DNA from: Betaproteobacteria bacterium UBA2293
Lineage (GTDB): Bacteria; Pseudomonadota; Gammaproteobacteria; Burkholderiales; Rhodocyclaceae
DNA length: 7,197 nt
Direction of reading: 5' to 3'
NCBI GenBank assembly: GCA_002345845.1
Contig: DDWF01000271.1
Coordinates: 1 to 7,197, forward strand
Below, in pieces: positions 1 through 5,923 of the stretch. Numbering within the stretch: the first letter of the stretch is position 1; each line of letters opens with the position of its first letter. The position numbers were made by a program, and so were the translations under genes. A model generated the notes under the pieces. The model made no database searches, was not told the origin of the DNA, and worked only from the letters and a program-made list of their open reading frames with translations.

Positions 1-1111
1 TCACCTTGTTGCGCTGGTTCTGGGCGATGAAGTGCTCGTAGTAGGCGACGAAGGCCATCAGGTCGGCGCTGGCCGCCTCCGACGGGCGCTTCAGGTTGCC
101 GCGATGGGCATCGTGCAGCAGCTTCTTCATCTCGGGTAACTCGCGCCAGCCGGGACCCAGGGTCTGGTCGTAGTAGCGGCGCAGCGAGTTCTCCAGCACC
201 GGCTCGATGCCGCCCTCAATGTACTTGGTCAGTTTCATCAGGTTCGGCCGTTCTTCGATCTCGACCAGGCCCTGCACCACGACATTGACGGCATCCCAGC
301 CGAAGGCCGAGAAGGCGCCGGCCGTGTCCGGCGGCATGATGGACTGGATACGCGAGGCGATCTCGGTGGGCTTCTGCCAGTTGAAGGTGAAGTCCAGCCT
401 TACTCCCCGCTCCGGAAAGGCCGGGTGGAACTCCAGGAAGGTGTCCGGCTCGCGGTAGTCCGCGCAGGCGCGCTCCACAACCCGCTTCAGGCGCCGGCTG
501 TTCTTCGGATCGATGACGATCACGACGTCGCCGCGCCGGATCGCCTGGGTGATCAGATTGGCGAGTGCCACCCCCTTGCCGGACTGGGTGGTGCCCACCA
601 GCAGCGTGCCGCCCTCGAAGTTCTGCAGCGGCCGGTGCAACGGGCCTTCCTTCGGTTCGACGCCGTGGATATAGGGCAGGCCGATCTCGGCGTCCGGCTG
701 GGGCTTGCTGTCGTAGCCCAAGAGCCGAAGCAGGCGCGGCGATACGGCGAACTCCCGGTAGTCGACCTTGGACAGTTCGTAGAGCCGCTGCGAATGCACC
801 GGCTGCCATTCGAAGCCGAAGCCCAGAAACACTAAGGCCGGATCCTGGCACCATAGCGCCAGGTCGCCGGTACCGACGACCTCGATGCCCCGTCCACCGA
901 GGGAAGCGCGCAACACCAGCATGCGCAATGCCTGGGCCACCCGCAACACGCCCATTGCGAAACAGACGAGCGCCAGCGGCAGGGCCAATTGCCGGGGCAG
1001 CGTGCCGCCTACGCCTACCCCCAGGAAATAGAGCAGCGCCAGCCACCAGGCGATGCCGGCATAGACCTCGTAGGCGCGGCGCCAGGGCATCTCGTAGCGG
1101 CGTACCAGCAT
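1..1111 (-). CDS. traD: Conjugative coupling ATPase TraD (type IV coupling protein), N-terminal 370 residues, cut by window edge
   Basis: TraD is the inner-membrane ATPase that links the relaxase-DNA complex to the type IV secretion channel during conjugation. The frame is open from the ATG at 1111 to base 1. Two hydrophobic stretches near residues 18-36 and 42-60 fit the usual N-terminal membrane anchor. A Walker A motif, GTTQSGKGV, lies at residues 173-181, followed by the strand VVIVIDPKN (about 196-204), where coupling proteins of integrative elements usually carry IDPK. The family is roughly 700 residues long, so about half is visible; Walker B must lie to the left. The start is supported by GGAGGG (1120-1125) eight bases upstream. 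The relaxase stop lies one base before this ATG, so the two genes form one transcription unit. The visible part has no stop or frameshift. Confidence 0.88.
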   Translation of the reverse strand, partial: MLVRRYEMPWRRAYEVYAGIAWWLALLYFLGVGVGGTLPRQLALPLALVCFAMGVLRVAQALRMLVLRASLGGRGIEVVGTGDLALWCQDPALVFLGFGFEWQPVHSQRLYELSKVDYREFAVSPRLLRLLGYDSKPQPDAEIGLPYIHGVEPKEGPLHRPLQNFEGGTLLVGTTQSGKGVALANLITQAIRRGDVVIVIDPKNSRRLKRVVERACADYREPDTFLEFHPAFPERGVRLDFTFNWQKPTEIASRIQSIMPPDTAGAFSAFGWDAVNVVVQGLVEIEERPNLMKLTKYIEGGIEPVLENSLRRYYDQTLGPGWRELPEMKKLLHDAHRGNLKRPSEAASADLMAFVAYYEHFIAQNQRNKV

Positions 1112-1112
1112 C

Positions 1113-2093
1113 TCAGCTTCCCTCCGCCGGTGGTGCGGCAAAGCCCGCCGGATCGAGTCCGCTCACGCAGCGTGGGTCGAGCACGATGCCGACGGTGGGG
1201 TTGCCGTTGAATTCACGCGACAGCGTCGGCGGGCCATTGCGGTTGGGTTTCACCAGCATGTTCGCCTCGGTGAGGGCACGCATGGCGAGGGATGGCTGGA
1301 CGCCGCGTCGCCCGAATTCCTCCAGCGGTACGAATACGCCCTGGGCGACGGTGCACACCGTGGGCGGACCCATGCCATCGTTGAGCGTGCGAACGGCATC
1401 GGCCAGGGCGTCGCGCACGACCGGGTTCAGACGCATCGGTGCTTGCAAGGCGAAGGTTGCCGAAGGCGGTGTCGTCGCCGGTTCCGGCGAGGCTGATTCG
1501 GGTGTTTCCTCGACCGGCGCCACGCGGACGTCACTATCGGCGGGCAACTCGGGCGGCGGAATGAGCGACAACTGGGTGCCGCTCTTCAGGGGTGGTGGCG
1601 GCATGGATGGAGATGTCTGCGGGGCAACTGGCGCAGACGCGTGCGCTGGTCTGAATTCCAGCGCCTGGGGCAGGGCGACGGGTGGCGGATCAATTCCGGC
1701 GAGGAGAATGGCCGGGGCCGAGACCTTGACGGCTTCCAGCGGGGCCTTGGCGCCGGGCGGCTGGATGGACCAGGTCGCCCGGCCCGCCGCTGCCGCTTCG
1801 AACACGCCGGCGGCCAGCAGCAGTTCCAGCACGGTCTCAGGTGCCTTGGGGATGCCGGCCAGTTGGTCAGCCTCGAGCAGTTGGTGTACATCCTCGGCGG
1901 CACCGGGCCAGACCAGGAACAGCCCATCCTGTCCGAACCACAGGCGCGACTTTTCGCGATTGGGAACCCAGGCTGAATTGCCGCTGGTCAGCCGCCGCAG
2001 GGCATCGACCAGATAGCGTTCCAGGTGCGAACCGTATTGCGGCGAGCCGTACCGCGTGAGTTGCGACGAGCAACGCTTGTCTATGCAGAGCAG
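1113..2093 (-). pseudogene. traI: MobH-type relaxase TraI, 5'-truncated remnant (middle and C-terminal parts)
   Basis: The open frame runs 326 codons from a TAG (2094-2096) to the TGA at 1113-1115. The segment beginning YGSHLERYLVDALRRL, then WFGQDGLFLVW and LAGIPKAPETVLELL, resembles the middle of MobH relaxases as I remember them from SXT/R391 and PFGI-1-type elements. A Pro/Ala-rich linker follows (about 1649-1443), then a folded C-terminal domain (about 1433-1116). The N-terminal relaxase domain with its HD-type histidine motif, about 300 residues, is absent, and no frame upstream resembles it. The first possible start, GTG at 1832, lies well inside the homologous part; a 239-residue protein from there could not nick DNA. 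The gene is therefore a remnant. Its downstream partner traD is intact in the window and one base away. Confidence 0.72.
1120..1125 (-). promoter_or_regulatory. Ribosome binding site of traD
   Basis: GGAGGG on the minus strand lies eight bases before the ATG at 1111 and inside the last codons of the relaxase frame. It fixes the traD start and suggests that traD can be translated independently of the broken traI. Confidence 0.7.
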
Positions 2094-2495
2094 CTATTCC
2101 GGGCACGTGGTCCAATAACCCTGACGGCGAAGGTCGACCGTGGATACCGTGATCCTGCTGGGATCATTATCCTTATCGAGCTGAAAAATCGGCAGCGTGA
2201 CAGCGTATTTCTCGCCGACGTGATCGAGCTTTCGGCGCAGCGGGTGGCTGTTATGGTGGAGACAGGAGGGCAGGTGGCCTTGCATGCCTATGTGATCGTG
2301 CAAGGACCGTCGGGCCGCCGCGTTGCTCACCGAGTCGGATTGCTCGATGTTGTCGAGGTGAAAGCATTGATCCAACGGAGGGAAGCGATTCTGATCGGAA
2401 AAGCAACCCCCCGATGTTCGCGCTCAGTTCATTTGTGCAGTGGGTGCGGTTTCCGGCGACGGTGCGTGGAGTTGCCGTTGTTTACCGGGATCTGA
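2025..2495 (+). CDS. Cas4/RecB-like PD-(D/E)XK nuclease, probably 5'-truncated
   Basis: The 156-codon frame shows the signature of the Cas4/AddB/RecB nuclease superfamily in the right order: AKVD (Asp38), a beta-hairpin ending in IELKNR (Glu52-x-Lys54), a helix with Gln72 (ELSAQRVAV), and a C-terminal C-x2-C-x5-C (Cys138, Cys141, Cys147). The Asp-to-Glu distance of 14 and the Cys spacing are typical of iron-sulfur members. The N-terminal cysteine that completes such a cluster is missing: no Cys occurs before residue 131. Recognisable sequence starts near TLVYAEQLF (about 2073), whereas the GTG at 2025 lies inside relaxase sequence on the other strand and has no ribosome site. The true 5' end was probably lost at the same junction that broke traI. 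The last 72 bases overlap the integrase 3' end on the opposite strand. The substrate is unknown. The opposite-strand frame here (2375-2094) has no recognisable motif. Confidence 0.55.
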   Translation: MRTVLRRAVPRELRRATLVYAEQLFRARGPITLTAKVDRGYRDPAGIIILIELKNRQRDSVFLADVIELSAQRVAVMVETGGQVALHAYVIVQGPSGRRVAHRVGLLDVVEVKALIQRREAILIGKATPRCSRSVHLCSGCGFRRRCVELPLFTGI

Positions 2496-3866
2496 GGCGG
2501 CTTTCTTGCGAACTGCCGGTGCTTTCTTGGGAGGTATGTTCTTGGCGTCTGAGGATGCAGCATTGGTTATATTGAGTGCCGCCAGTCGAGTCAAATGCTT
2601 ACCAAGGATCTTCCAGGCAGCCTGCATTTCACGATCATAAGTATGCCGTTGATAAACGCGCTTCGTACGATTCTCTTCGATATGATTCAGACAATGCTCG
2701 ACGACATCGGGTAGCACATGTAGCTGAGTCATGATTGTGGCGCCAGTTCTCCTCAAGTCATGAGGTCCCCATTTTCCCCCTGGTAGTGTCAAGGCAGAGG
2801 TGGACTTGCTGCGCCGTTTCATTGGCTCGCTACTGCGTTGCCTATCCCCTAGCTGCTTGGTAATCGACTTGCTGGAGAGTGCCTTCTTCTTATCTCGGCC
2901 CGGGTAGACCCACGCAATATCGGGGTCGCTGAGTGCTTTTACTTTGCGAAAGTGTTCTACTGCGAAATCTGACAGGCATACTTCGTGAGGTTTGCCATTC
3001 TTGGTTTCAGGGATTCGCCAGTGTCTGTTGTCGAGGTCAATGTCAGACCATTTCGCGCTCGATAACTCCCCGATTCGGCAGAGCGTTGCAAGGACGATCC
3101 AAACTGCAGCCTCTGTTTGCGGCATCAGTCTTGCGGTGGGCAATTGGTGGAACAGCGTTTGAATTTCGGCTCGGCTCAGAACGCGCTCGCGTTCAGTATC
3201 CGGGCCGCCGATCTTGACCTTTCGGATACTGGCGGTTGGGTCGGCTTCGATGTAGTCTCGATCAACGGCAAACCGGAACATCTGCCGAACTAAAGAAAAT
3301 ATAAGTTTGGCCATCCGGTTCACGCCTCTTGCTAACAGAGGATCCGTGACCAGCGTAATGTGCCCTTTCTTGACATCCGCGACGAGGAGGGTGCCCAGCT
3401 TCGGTAGCACATCTTTCTCGAACATCCGCCGGACTTCTTTACCCCCATCTTTGCGACGTATCAGATCGACCTCGGCCCAATGCTCGAATAGCCCTTGGAC
3501 GGTGAGCCTAGCCTGCTGGGCGACAATTTCGTCAAGCCTCTTCTGTTGTTTTTCTACTTCTTCCAATTGGTCGACTTTGACCTTGAGTCGTTCCGCTTTG
3601 CGGCGTTCTGTTGGATCGTATCCACCGTCAACCTCTACTTTTAGCCGGTCTCGTTCGGAGCGGATAGATGCGAGAGACAATTTGGGCCAAGCGCCGACAG
3701 AGATTTGCTTCACTTTGCCATCGAAGCGATAGCGCCAATCGAAGTAAACCGATGCCCCGTTAGAACCGCAGCGTACCGACCCAATAAGGCCACCATCTTC
3801 GCGAAGTTTCTTGCCATGGTCCTTGTTGCCAAGTGCCTCAAGTTCCTTGACGGTCAGCTTACCCAT
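2424..3866 (-). CDS. int: Tyrosine recombinase/integrase of the element (P4-like, 480 residues)
   Basis: This enzyme would catalyse site-specific insertion and excision of the element at tRNA-Pro. The N-terminal part (about 1-90, with YFDWRYRFDGK and ISVGAWPKLSL) resembles the arm-binding domain of P4-type integrases. A charged helical stretch (about 88-125) leads to the core-binding domain (about 120-215). The catalytic domain has a full set of residues: Arg264 (TLCRIGEL), Lys289 (ETKNGKPH), His369 and Arg372 (GPHDLRR), His395 (CLNH) and the nucleophile Tyr405 (RVYQRH). Two features stand out: a basic insertion at about 341-365 before the HxxR box, and a Lys/Pro/Ala-rich tail of some 75 residues after the tyrosine. 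The ATG at 3866 has AAGGAGG (3872-3878) five bases upstream. The gene reads away from the attachment site and its tail overlaps the convergent nuclease frame. It looks intact. Confidence 0.93.
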   Translation of the reverse strand: MGKLTVKELEALGNKDHGKKLREDGGLIGSVRCGSNGASVYFDWRYRFDGKVKQISVGAWPKLSLASIRSERDRLKVEVDGGYDPTERRKAERLKVKVDQLEEVEKQQKRLDEIVAQQARLTVQGLFEHWAEVDLIRRKDGGKEVRRMFEKDVLPKLGTLLVADVKKGHITLVTDPLLARGVNRMAKLIFSLVRQMFRFAVDRDYIEADPTASIRKVKIGGPDTERERVLSRAEIQTLFHQLPTARLMPQTEAAVWIVLATLCRIGELSSAKWSDIDLDNRHWRIPETKNGKPHEVCLSDFAVEHFRKVKALSDPDIAWVYPGRDKKKALSSKSITKQLGDRQRSSEPMKRRSKSTSALTLPGGKWGPHDLRRTGATIMTQLHVLPDVVEHCLNHIEENRTKRVYQRHTYDREMQAAWKILGKHLTRLAALNITNAASSDAKNIPPKKAPAVRKKAASDPGKQRQLHAPSPETAPTAQMN

Positions 3867-3871
3867 GCTTG

Positions 3872-3878
3872 CCTCCTT
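3872..3878 (-). promoter_or_regulatory. Ribosome binding site of the integrase
   Basis: AAGGAGG on the minus strand, five bases before the ATG at 3866, is a near-perfect Shine-Dalgarno sequence and fixes the integrase start. Confidence 0.8.
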
Positions 3879-3893
3879 GTCGGGGAGGGGTTA

Positions 3894-3927
3894 GTGGGGT
3901 AGAATTCCCCCCACATTTCCCCCCACA
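3894..3927. repeat. C-tract direct repeats with an inverted partner upstream of the integrase
   Basis: TTCCCCCCACA occurs at 3905-3915 and again at 3917-3927, a 12-base period. GTGGGG at 3894-3899 can pair with CCCCAC at 3909-3914 or 3921-3926. The cluster lies 28-61 bases before the integrase start and just outside its ribosome site, so it could bind a regulator of integrase expression or serve as recombinase arm sites. The role is inference; the repeats are seen directly. Confidence 0.6.
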
Positions 3928-3943
3928 GATTTGCCGGATGTGG

Positions 3944-4045
3944 TTGGATTGTATGGGACGATGCTGGAATGGTAAAGGTGTTTTTCTACATACAAAACAA
4001 TGTGTTGAGATGGTTTCTGGGATGTCGTTGGATGCTCTGGGATGC
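3944..4045. repeat. Candidate arm-type recombinase sites: TTGGAT-n-TGGGA and phased TCTGGGATG repeats
   Basis: TCTGGGATG occurs at 4016-4024 and 4036-4044, exactly 20 bases apart, close to two helical turns. The longer pattern TTGGAT, spacer, TGGGA appears at 3944-3958 and 4028-4042. These copies lie between the integrase gene and the tRNA crossover, where arm-binding sites for the integrase or excisionase are usually found. Binding is not shown by sequence alone. Confidence 0.4.
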
Positions 4046-4057
4046 GCTTTTACCCTG

Positions 4058-4102
4058 ATGGGGTGCAAGGGGTCGCGAGTTCGAATCCCGCCGCCCCGAC
4101 CA
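4058..4102 (+). tRNA. Displaced 3' part of tRNA-Pro(GGG), attachment site core
   Basis: The sequence reads as tRNA positions 32 to 76. The anticodon loop ATGGGGT (4058-4064) has anticodon GGG and the A32/U38 pair typical of tRNA-Pro(GGG). It is followed by the 3' anticodon stem GCAAG (4065-4069), variable loop GGGTC (4070-4074), T arm GCGAG-TTCGAAT-CCCGC (4075-4091), acceptor strand CGCCCCG (4092-4098), discriminator A and CCA (4100-4102). The bases before the loop (CCCTG, 4053-4057) do not pair with GCAAG, and no CGGGGCG acceptor strand lies upstream, so the 5' half is missing. This is the tRNA end pushed aside by the integrated element and is not a functional tRNA. The T stem has one A-C mismatch (4078 with 4088). 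Confidence 0.85.
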
Positions 4103-4110
4103 AATTAATT

Positions 4111-4132
4111 AACCGGCTCTTGCCGGTTTTTT
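4111..4132 (+). terminator. Rho-independent terminator of the original tRNA-Pro gene
   Basis: AACCGGC (4111-4117), loop TCTT, GCCGGTT (4122-4128) form a 7-base-pair stem followed by more T residues (4129-4132). It begins nine bases after the CCA and would end tRNA transcription. After insertion it should stop read-through from the element into the chromosomal operon. Confidence 0.85.
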
Positions 4133-4144
4133 AATTTTTATTCG

Positions 4145-4173
4145 TTGATAAATAACGACGGACAAATTAAATT
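4145..4173 (+). promoter_or_regulatory. Predicted sigma-70 promoter of the hns-surE-pcm-nlpD-rpoS operon
   Basis: TTGATA (4145-4150, five of six to the -35 consensus) and TAAATT (4168-4173, four of six to the -10 consensus) are separated by 17 bases, in an A/T-rich stretch about 30 bases before the H-NS-family start. It lies downstream of the tRNA terminator and outside the element, so the insertion has not removed it. Confidence 0.5.
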
Positions 4174-4203
4174 ATTGCCACCCTTAATGTTTTGGAGGTA
4201 ATC

Positions 4204-4521
4204 ATGGATTTGTCGACTCTCTCAGCTTCACAATTGCGCGAATTACAACAGCAGATTCCGGCGGAATTGAAACGTCGCGAAGCTCAGGAAAAAGTCAATA
4301 TCCTGAATGAGGTACGCGCCTTCGCCAAGGCCCGGGGCTATGCCATTGAGGAATTGCTGACCAAGGAAAGCAAGGCCAAGAGTGCATCCGGTATCAAGGT
4401 TCGCGTCAAATATCGCCATCCGGAAAATGCCGCTCTGGAATGGACCGGGCGTGGCCGCAAACCGAAGTGGGTCGAGTCCTGGCTGGCCAATGGTGGCACT
4501 CTCGATAATCTCCTGGTTTGA
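4204..4521 (+). CDS. H-NS-family nucleoid protein (105 residues)
   Basis: H-NS proteins bind curved, A/T-rich DNA as oligomers and silence many genes, often horizontally acquired ones. Residues 1-45 or so form a charged helical oligomerisation region. The C-terminal domain (about 66-105) carries the DNA-contact loop TGRGRKPKW, followed by VESWLANGG, as in betaproteobacterial H-NS paralogues. I choose the ATG at 4204 because GGAGG (4194-4198) sits five bases before it; a TTG at 4192 would overlap that ribosome site and is less likely. The gene is followed after two bases by surE, so it probably heads the operon containing rpoS. Autoregulation at the A/T-rich promoter is possible but not shown. 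Many betaproteobacteria have several such paralogues, so I give no symbol. Confidence 0.9.
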   Translation: MDLSTLSASQLRELQQQIPAELKRREAQEKVNILNEVRAFAKARGYAIEELLTKESKAKSASGIKVRVKYRHPENAALEWTGRGRKPKWVESWLANGGTLDNLLV

Positions 4522-4523
4522 AC

Positions 4524-5264
4524 ATGCGGATTCTGCTCAGTAATGATGACGGTTATTTCGCGCCAGGCCTGGCGGAGCTGGTCGATTCGCTTGCCGGTCT
4601 GGGCGAGATAACCGTTGTCGCGCCGGAGCAAAACCGCAGTGGTGCCAGCAATTCACTGACGCTTGATCGCCCGCTGTTTCTCAAGCGGGCGGGCAACGGC
4701 TTTTATTTCGTTAACGGCACACCAACGGATTGTGTGCATCTTGCCGTAACCGGCATGCTGGATAATCTGCCGGATATTGTAGTTTCGGGTATCAATCTTG
4801 GTGCCAATATGGGCGATGACACCATTTATTCTGGTACCGTCGCCGCGGCTACCGAGGGTTTCTTGCTCGGATTGCCCTCCATTGCCATTTCGCTGACCAG
4901 TTTCGAGGGGCGCAACTTCGCCACAGCCGGACGAATCGCGCGCGAACTGGTCGAGCGTTTCATTCGCGATCCCATACGCGAACCTGTGCTGCTCAATGTG
5001 AATGTCCCGGATATTCCCTACGAGCAATTGCAGGGAATGGAGGTTACGCGTCTTGGTCGGCGGCACAAGGCGGAACCGGTGGTCCGGATGACTTCGCCGC
5101 GCAACGAAACGGTCTTCTGGGTGGGGGCTGCCGGAGCAGCAGCCGATGCCGGGCCGGGAACAGATTTCAACGCCGTCGAACGTGGTTGCGCGTCGATAAC
5201 GCCGCTGCAGATTGATCTCACGCACACCGCCCAGTTGGGTGCAGTGCGTAACTGGATGAAGTGA
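4524..5264 (+). CDS. surE: 5'/3'-nucleotidase SurE (246 residues)
   Basis: SurE is a metal-dependent phosphatase acting on nucleoside monophosphates and, in studied members, short polyphosphates; it aids stationary-phase survival. The diagnostic start [14 protein letters not shown] gives metal ligands Asp8 and Asp9. Ser39 (NRSGASNS) and Asn91 ([19 protein letters not shown]) complete the metal site. The length matches the family (about 250). I take the ATG at 4524, which gives the family's standard N terminus; a TTG at 4518 would add two residues and overlap the upstream stop. No good ribosome site precedes it, so translation may be coupled to the H-NS-family gene that ends two bases earlier. 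The stop overlaps the GTG start of pcm by four bases. Confidence 0.96.
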   Translation: MRILLSNDDGYFAPGLAELVDSLAGLGEITVVAPEQNRSGASNSLTLDRPLFLKRAGNGFYFVNGTPTDCVHLAVTGMLDNLPDIVVSGINLGANMGDDTIYSGTVAAATEGFLLGLPSIAISLTSFEGRNFATAGRIARELVERFIRDPIREPVLLNVNVPDIPYEQLQGMEVTRLGRRHKAEPVVRMTSPRNETVFWVGAAGAAADAGPGTDFNAVERGCASITPLQIDLTHTAQLGAVRNWMK

Positions 5265-5923
5265 CGGGCACTGTGCTGCAGGGCATCGGCATGACCTCAC
5301 AAAGGACGCGAACACGCATGGTCGAGCGTTTGCGTGAGAAAGGCATTCGCAACGAATCGGTGCTCGCGGCGATGGCTGCAGTGCCGCGTCATGTCTTTGT
5401 CGAGGAGGCGCTGGCCTCGCGAGCTTACGAGGATACGGCGTTGCCGCTGGGCATGGGACAGACCATTTCCCAGCCCTACATCGTGGCGCGGATGATCGAA
5501 CTCTTGCTTGATGGCCGGCCGTCGCTCGGCAAGACACTGGAAGTCGGTGCCGGTTGTGGTTATCAGGCGGCGGTTCTGGCGCAGATGACCAGCGAGGTGT
5601 ATGCGGTCGAGCGTATCGGCCCCTTGCTGGAGAAGGCTAAGGCGAACATGCGCGTGCTGCAGCAGTTCAACGTTCGTCTGAAACATGCTGACGGCCAGTT
5701 GGGATTGCCCGAAGCTGGTCCCTTCGATAGCATTGTCGTGGCTGCTGCCGGTTTGCGTGTGCCCCCGGCACTGTTGCAACAATTGGCGCCCGGTGGCCGT
5801 TTGGTGTTGCCGGTGGGAACTGCCGAGCAGTACCTGAGTTTTATCGAGAACACGCCCCAGGGCTTTGTCGAACGGCGGCTCGACGCTGTCCGCTTTGTCC
5901 CGCTGCTGGCAGGAACGCAATGA
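5261..5923 (+). CDS. pcm: Protein-L-isoaspartate O-methyltransferase (220 residues)
   Basis: Pcm transfers a methyl group from S-adenosylmethionine to isoaspartyl residues in ageing cytosolic proteins, starting their repair. Visible motifs: [13 protein letters not shown] (about 66-78, the conserved substrate loop), [10 protein letters not shown] (about 93-102, SAM-binding motif I), YAVERI (about 114-119, motif post I), [10 protein letters not shown] (motif II), [12 protein letters not shown] (motif III) and RFVPL near the C terminus. The GTG at 5261 overlaps the surE stop (GTGA). The ATG at 5291 would give 210 residues, close to the 208 of E. coli, and is a serious alternative; neither has a strong ribosome site. 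The 3' end overlaps the nlpD start as ATGA. Confidence 0.95.
   Translation: MTGTVLQGIGMTSQRTRTRMVERLREKGIRNESVLAAMAAVPRHVFVEEALASRAYEDTALPLGMGQTISQPYIVARMIELLLDGRPSLGKTLEVGAGCGYQAAVLAQMTSEVYAVERIGPLLEKAKANMRVLQQFNVRLKHADGQLGLPEAGPFDSIVVAAAGLRVPPALLQQLAPGGRLVLPVGTAEQYLSFIENTPQGFVERRLDAVRFVPLLAGTQ

Larger units (their letters stand above)
1..4102. mobile_element. Right end of a degraded integrative conjugative element inserted at tRNA-Pro(GGG)
   Basis: A tyrosine integrase gene sits next to a displaced tRNA 3' fragment, and conjugation genes (relaxase remnant, coupling ATPase) follow inward. This is the layout of an integrative conjugative element of the MobH/TraD kind. The right boundary is the anticodon-loop position of the tRNA piece, near 4058; the identity block should run to about 4102. 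The left end lies outside the window. The relaxase is truncated and a nuclease-like gene is broken at the same place, so this copy looks like a decayed or mosaic element. G/C content is uneven: by hand count 42 of 60 bases in 301-360 (traD) but 29 of 60 in 3241-3300 (integrase), which suggests modules of different origin. Confidence 0.75.

Noticed and set aside
565..2016. Long plus-strand open frame of 483 codons opposite traD and traI
   Set aside because: It is rich in Arg, Ala, Ser and Pro, has no recognisable domain, and lies antisense to two genes with clear motifs in G/C-rich DNA, where such open frames arise by chance.
2094..2375. Minus-strand 93-codon frame ending at the TAG in frame with the relaxase remnant
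   Set aside because: I tested whether it was the missing upstream part of the relaxase. It shows neither the histidine motif nor any relaxase-like sequence, and lies exactly opposite the nuclease-like codons, so it is probably a shadow.
2025..4057. CRISPR array or cas locus suggested by the Cas4-like frame
   Set aside because: No regularly spaced repeat of 20 or more bases exists in the window and no other cas gene is visible; the repeats before the integrase are 9-11 bases with 12- and 20-base periods.
4026..4102. A complete tRNA gene
   Set aside because: The 77 bases ending at CCA have no CGGGGCG acceptor strand and the 5' anticodon stem does not pair; a stretch like a D arm (4034-4047) is too weak to accept.
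4653..5537. Minus-strand open frame of 294 codons opposite surE and pcm
   Set aside because: It is antisense to two well-identified enzymes and has no family resemblance.
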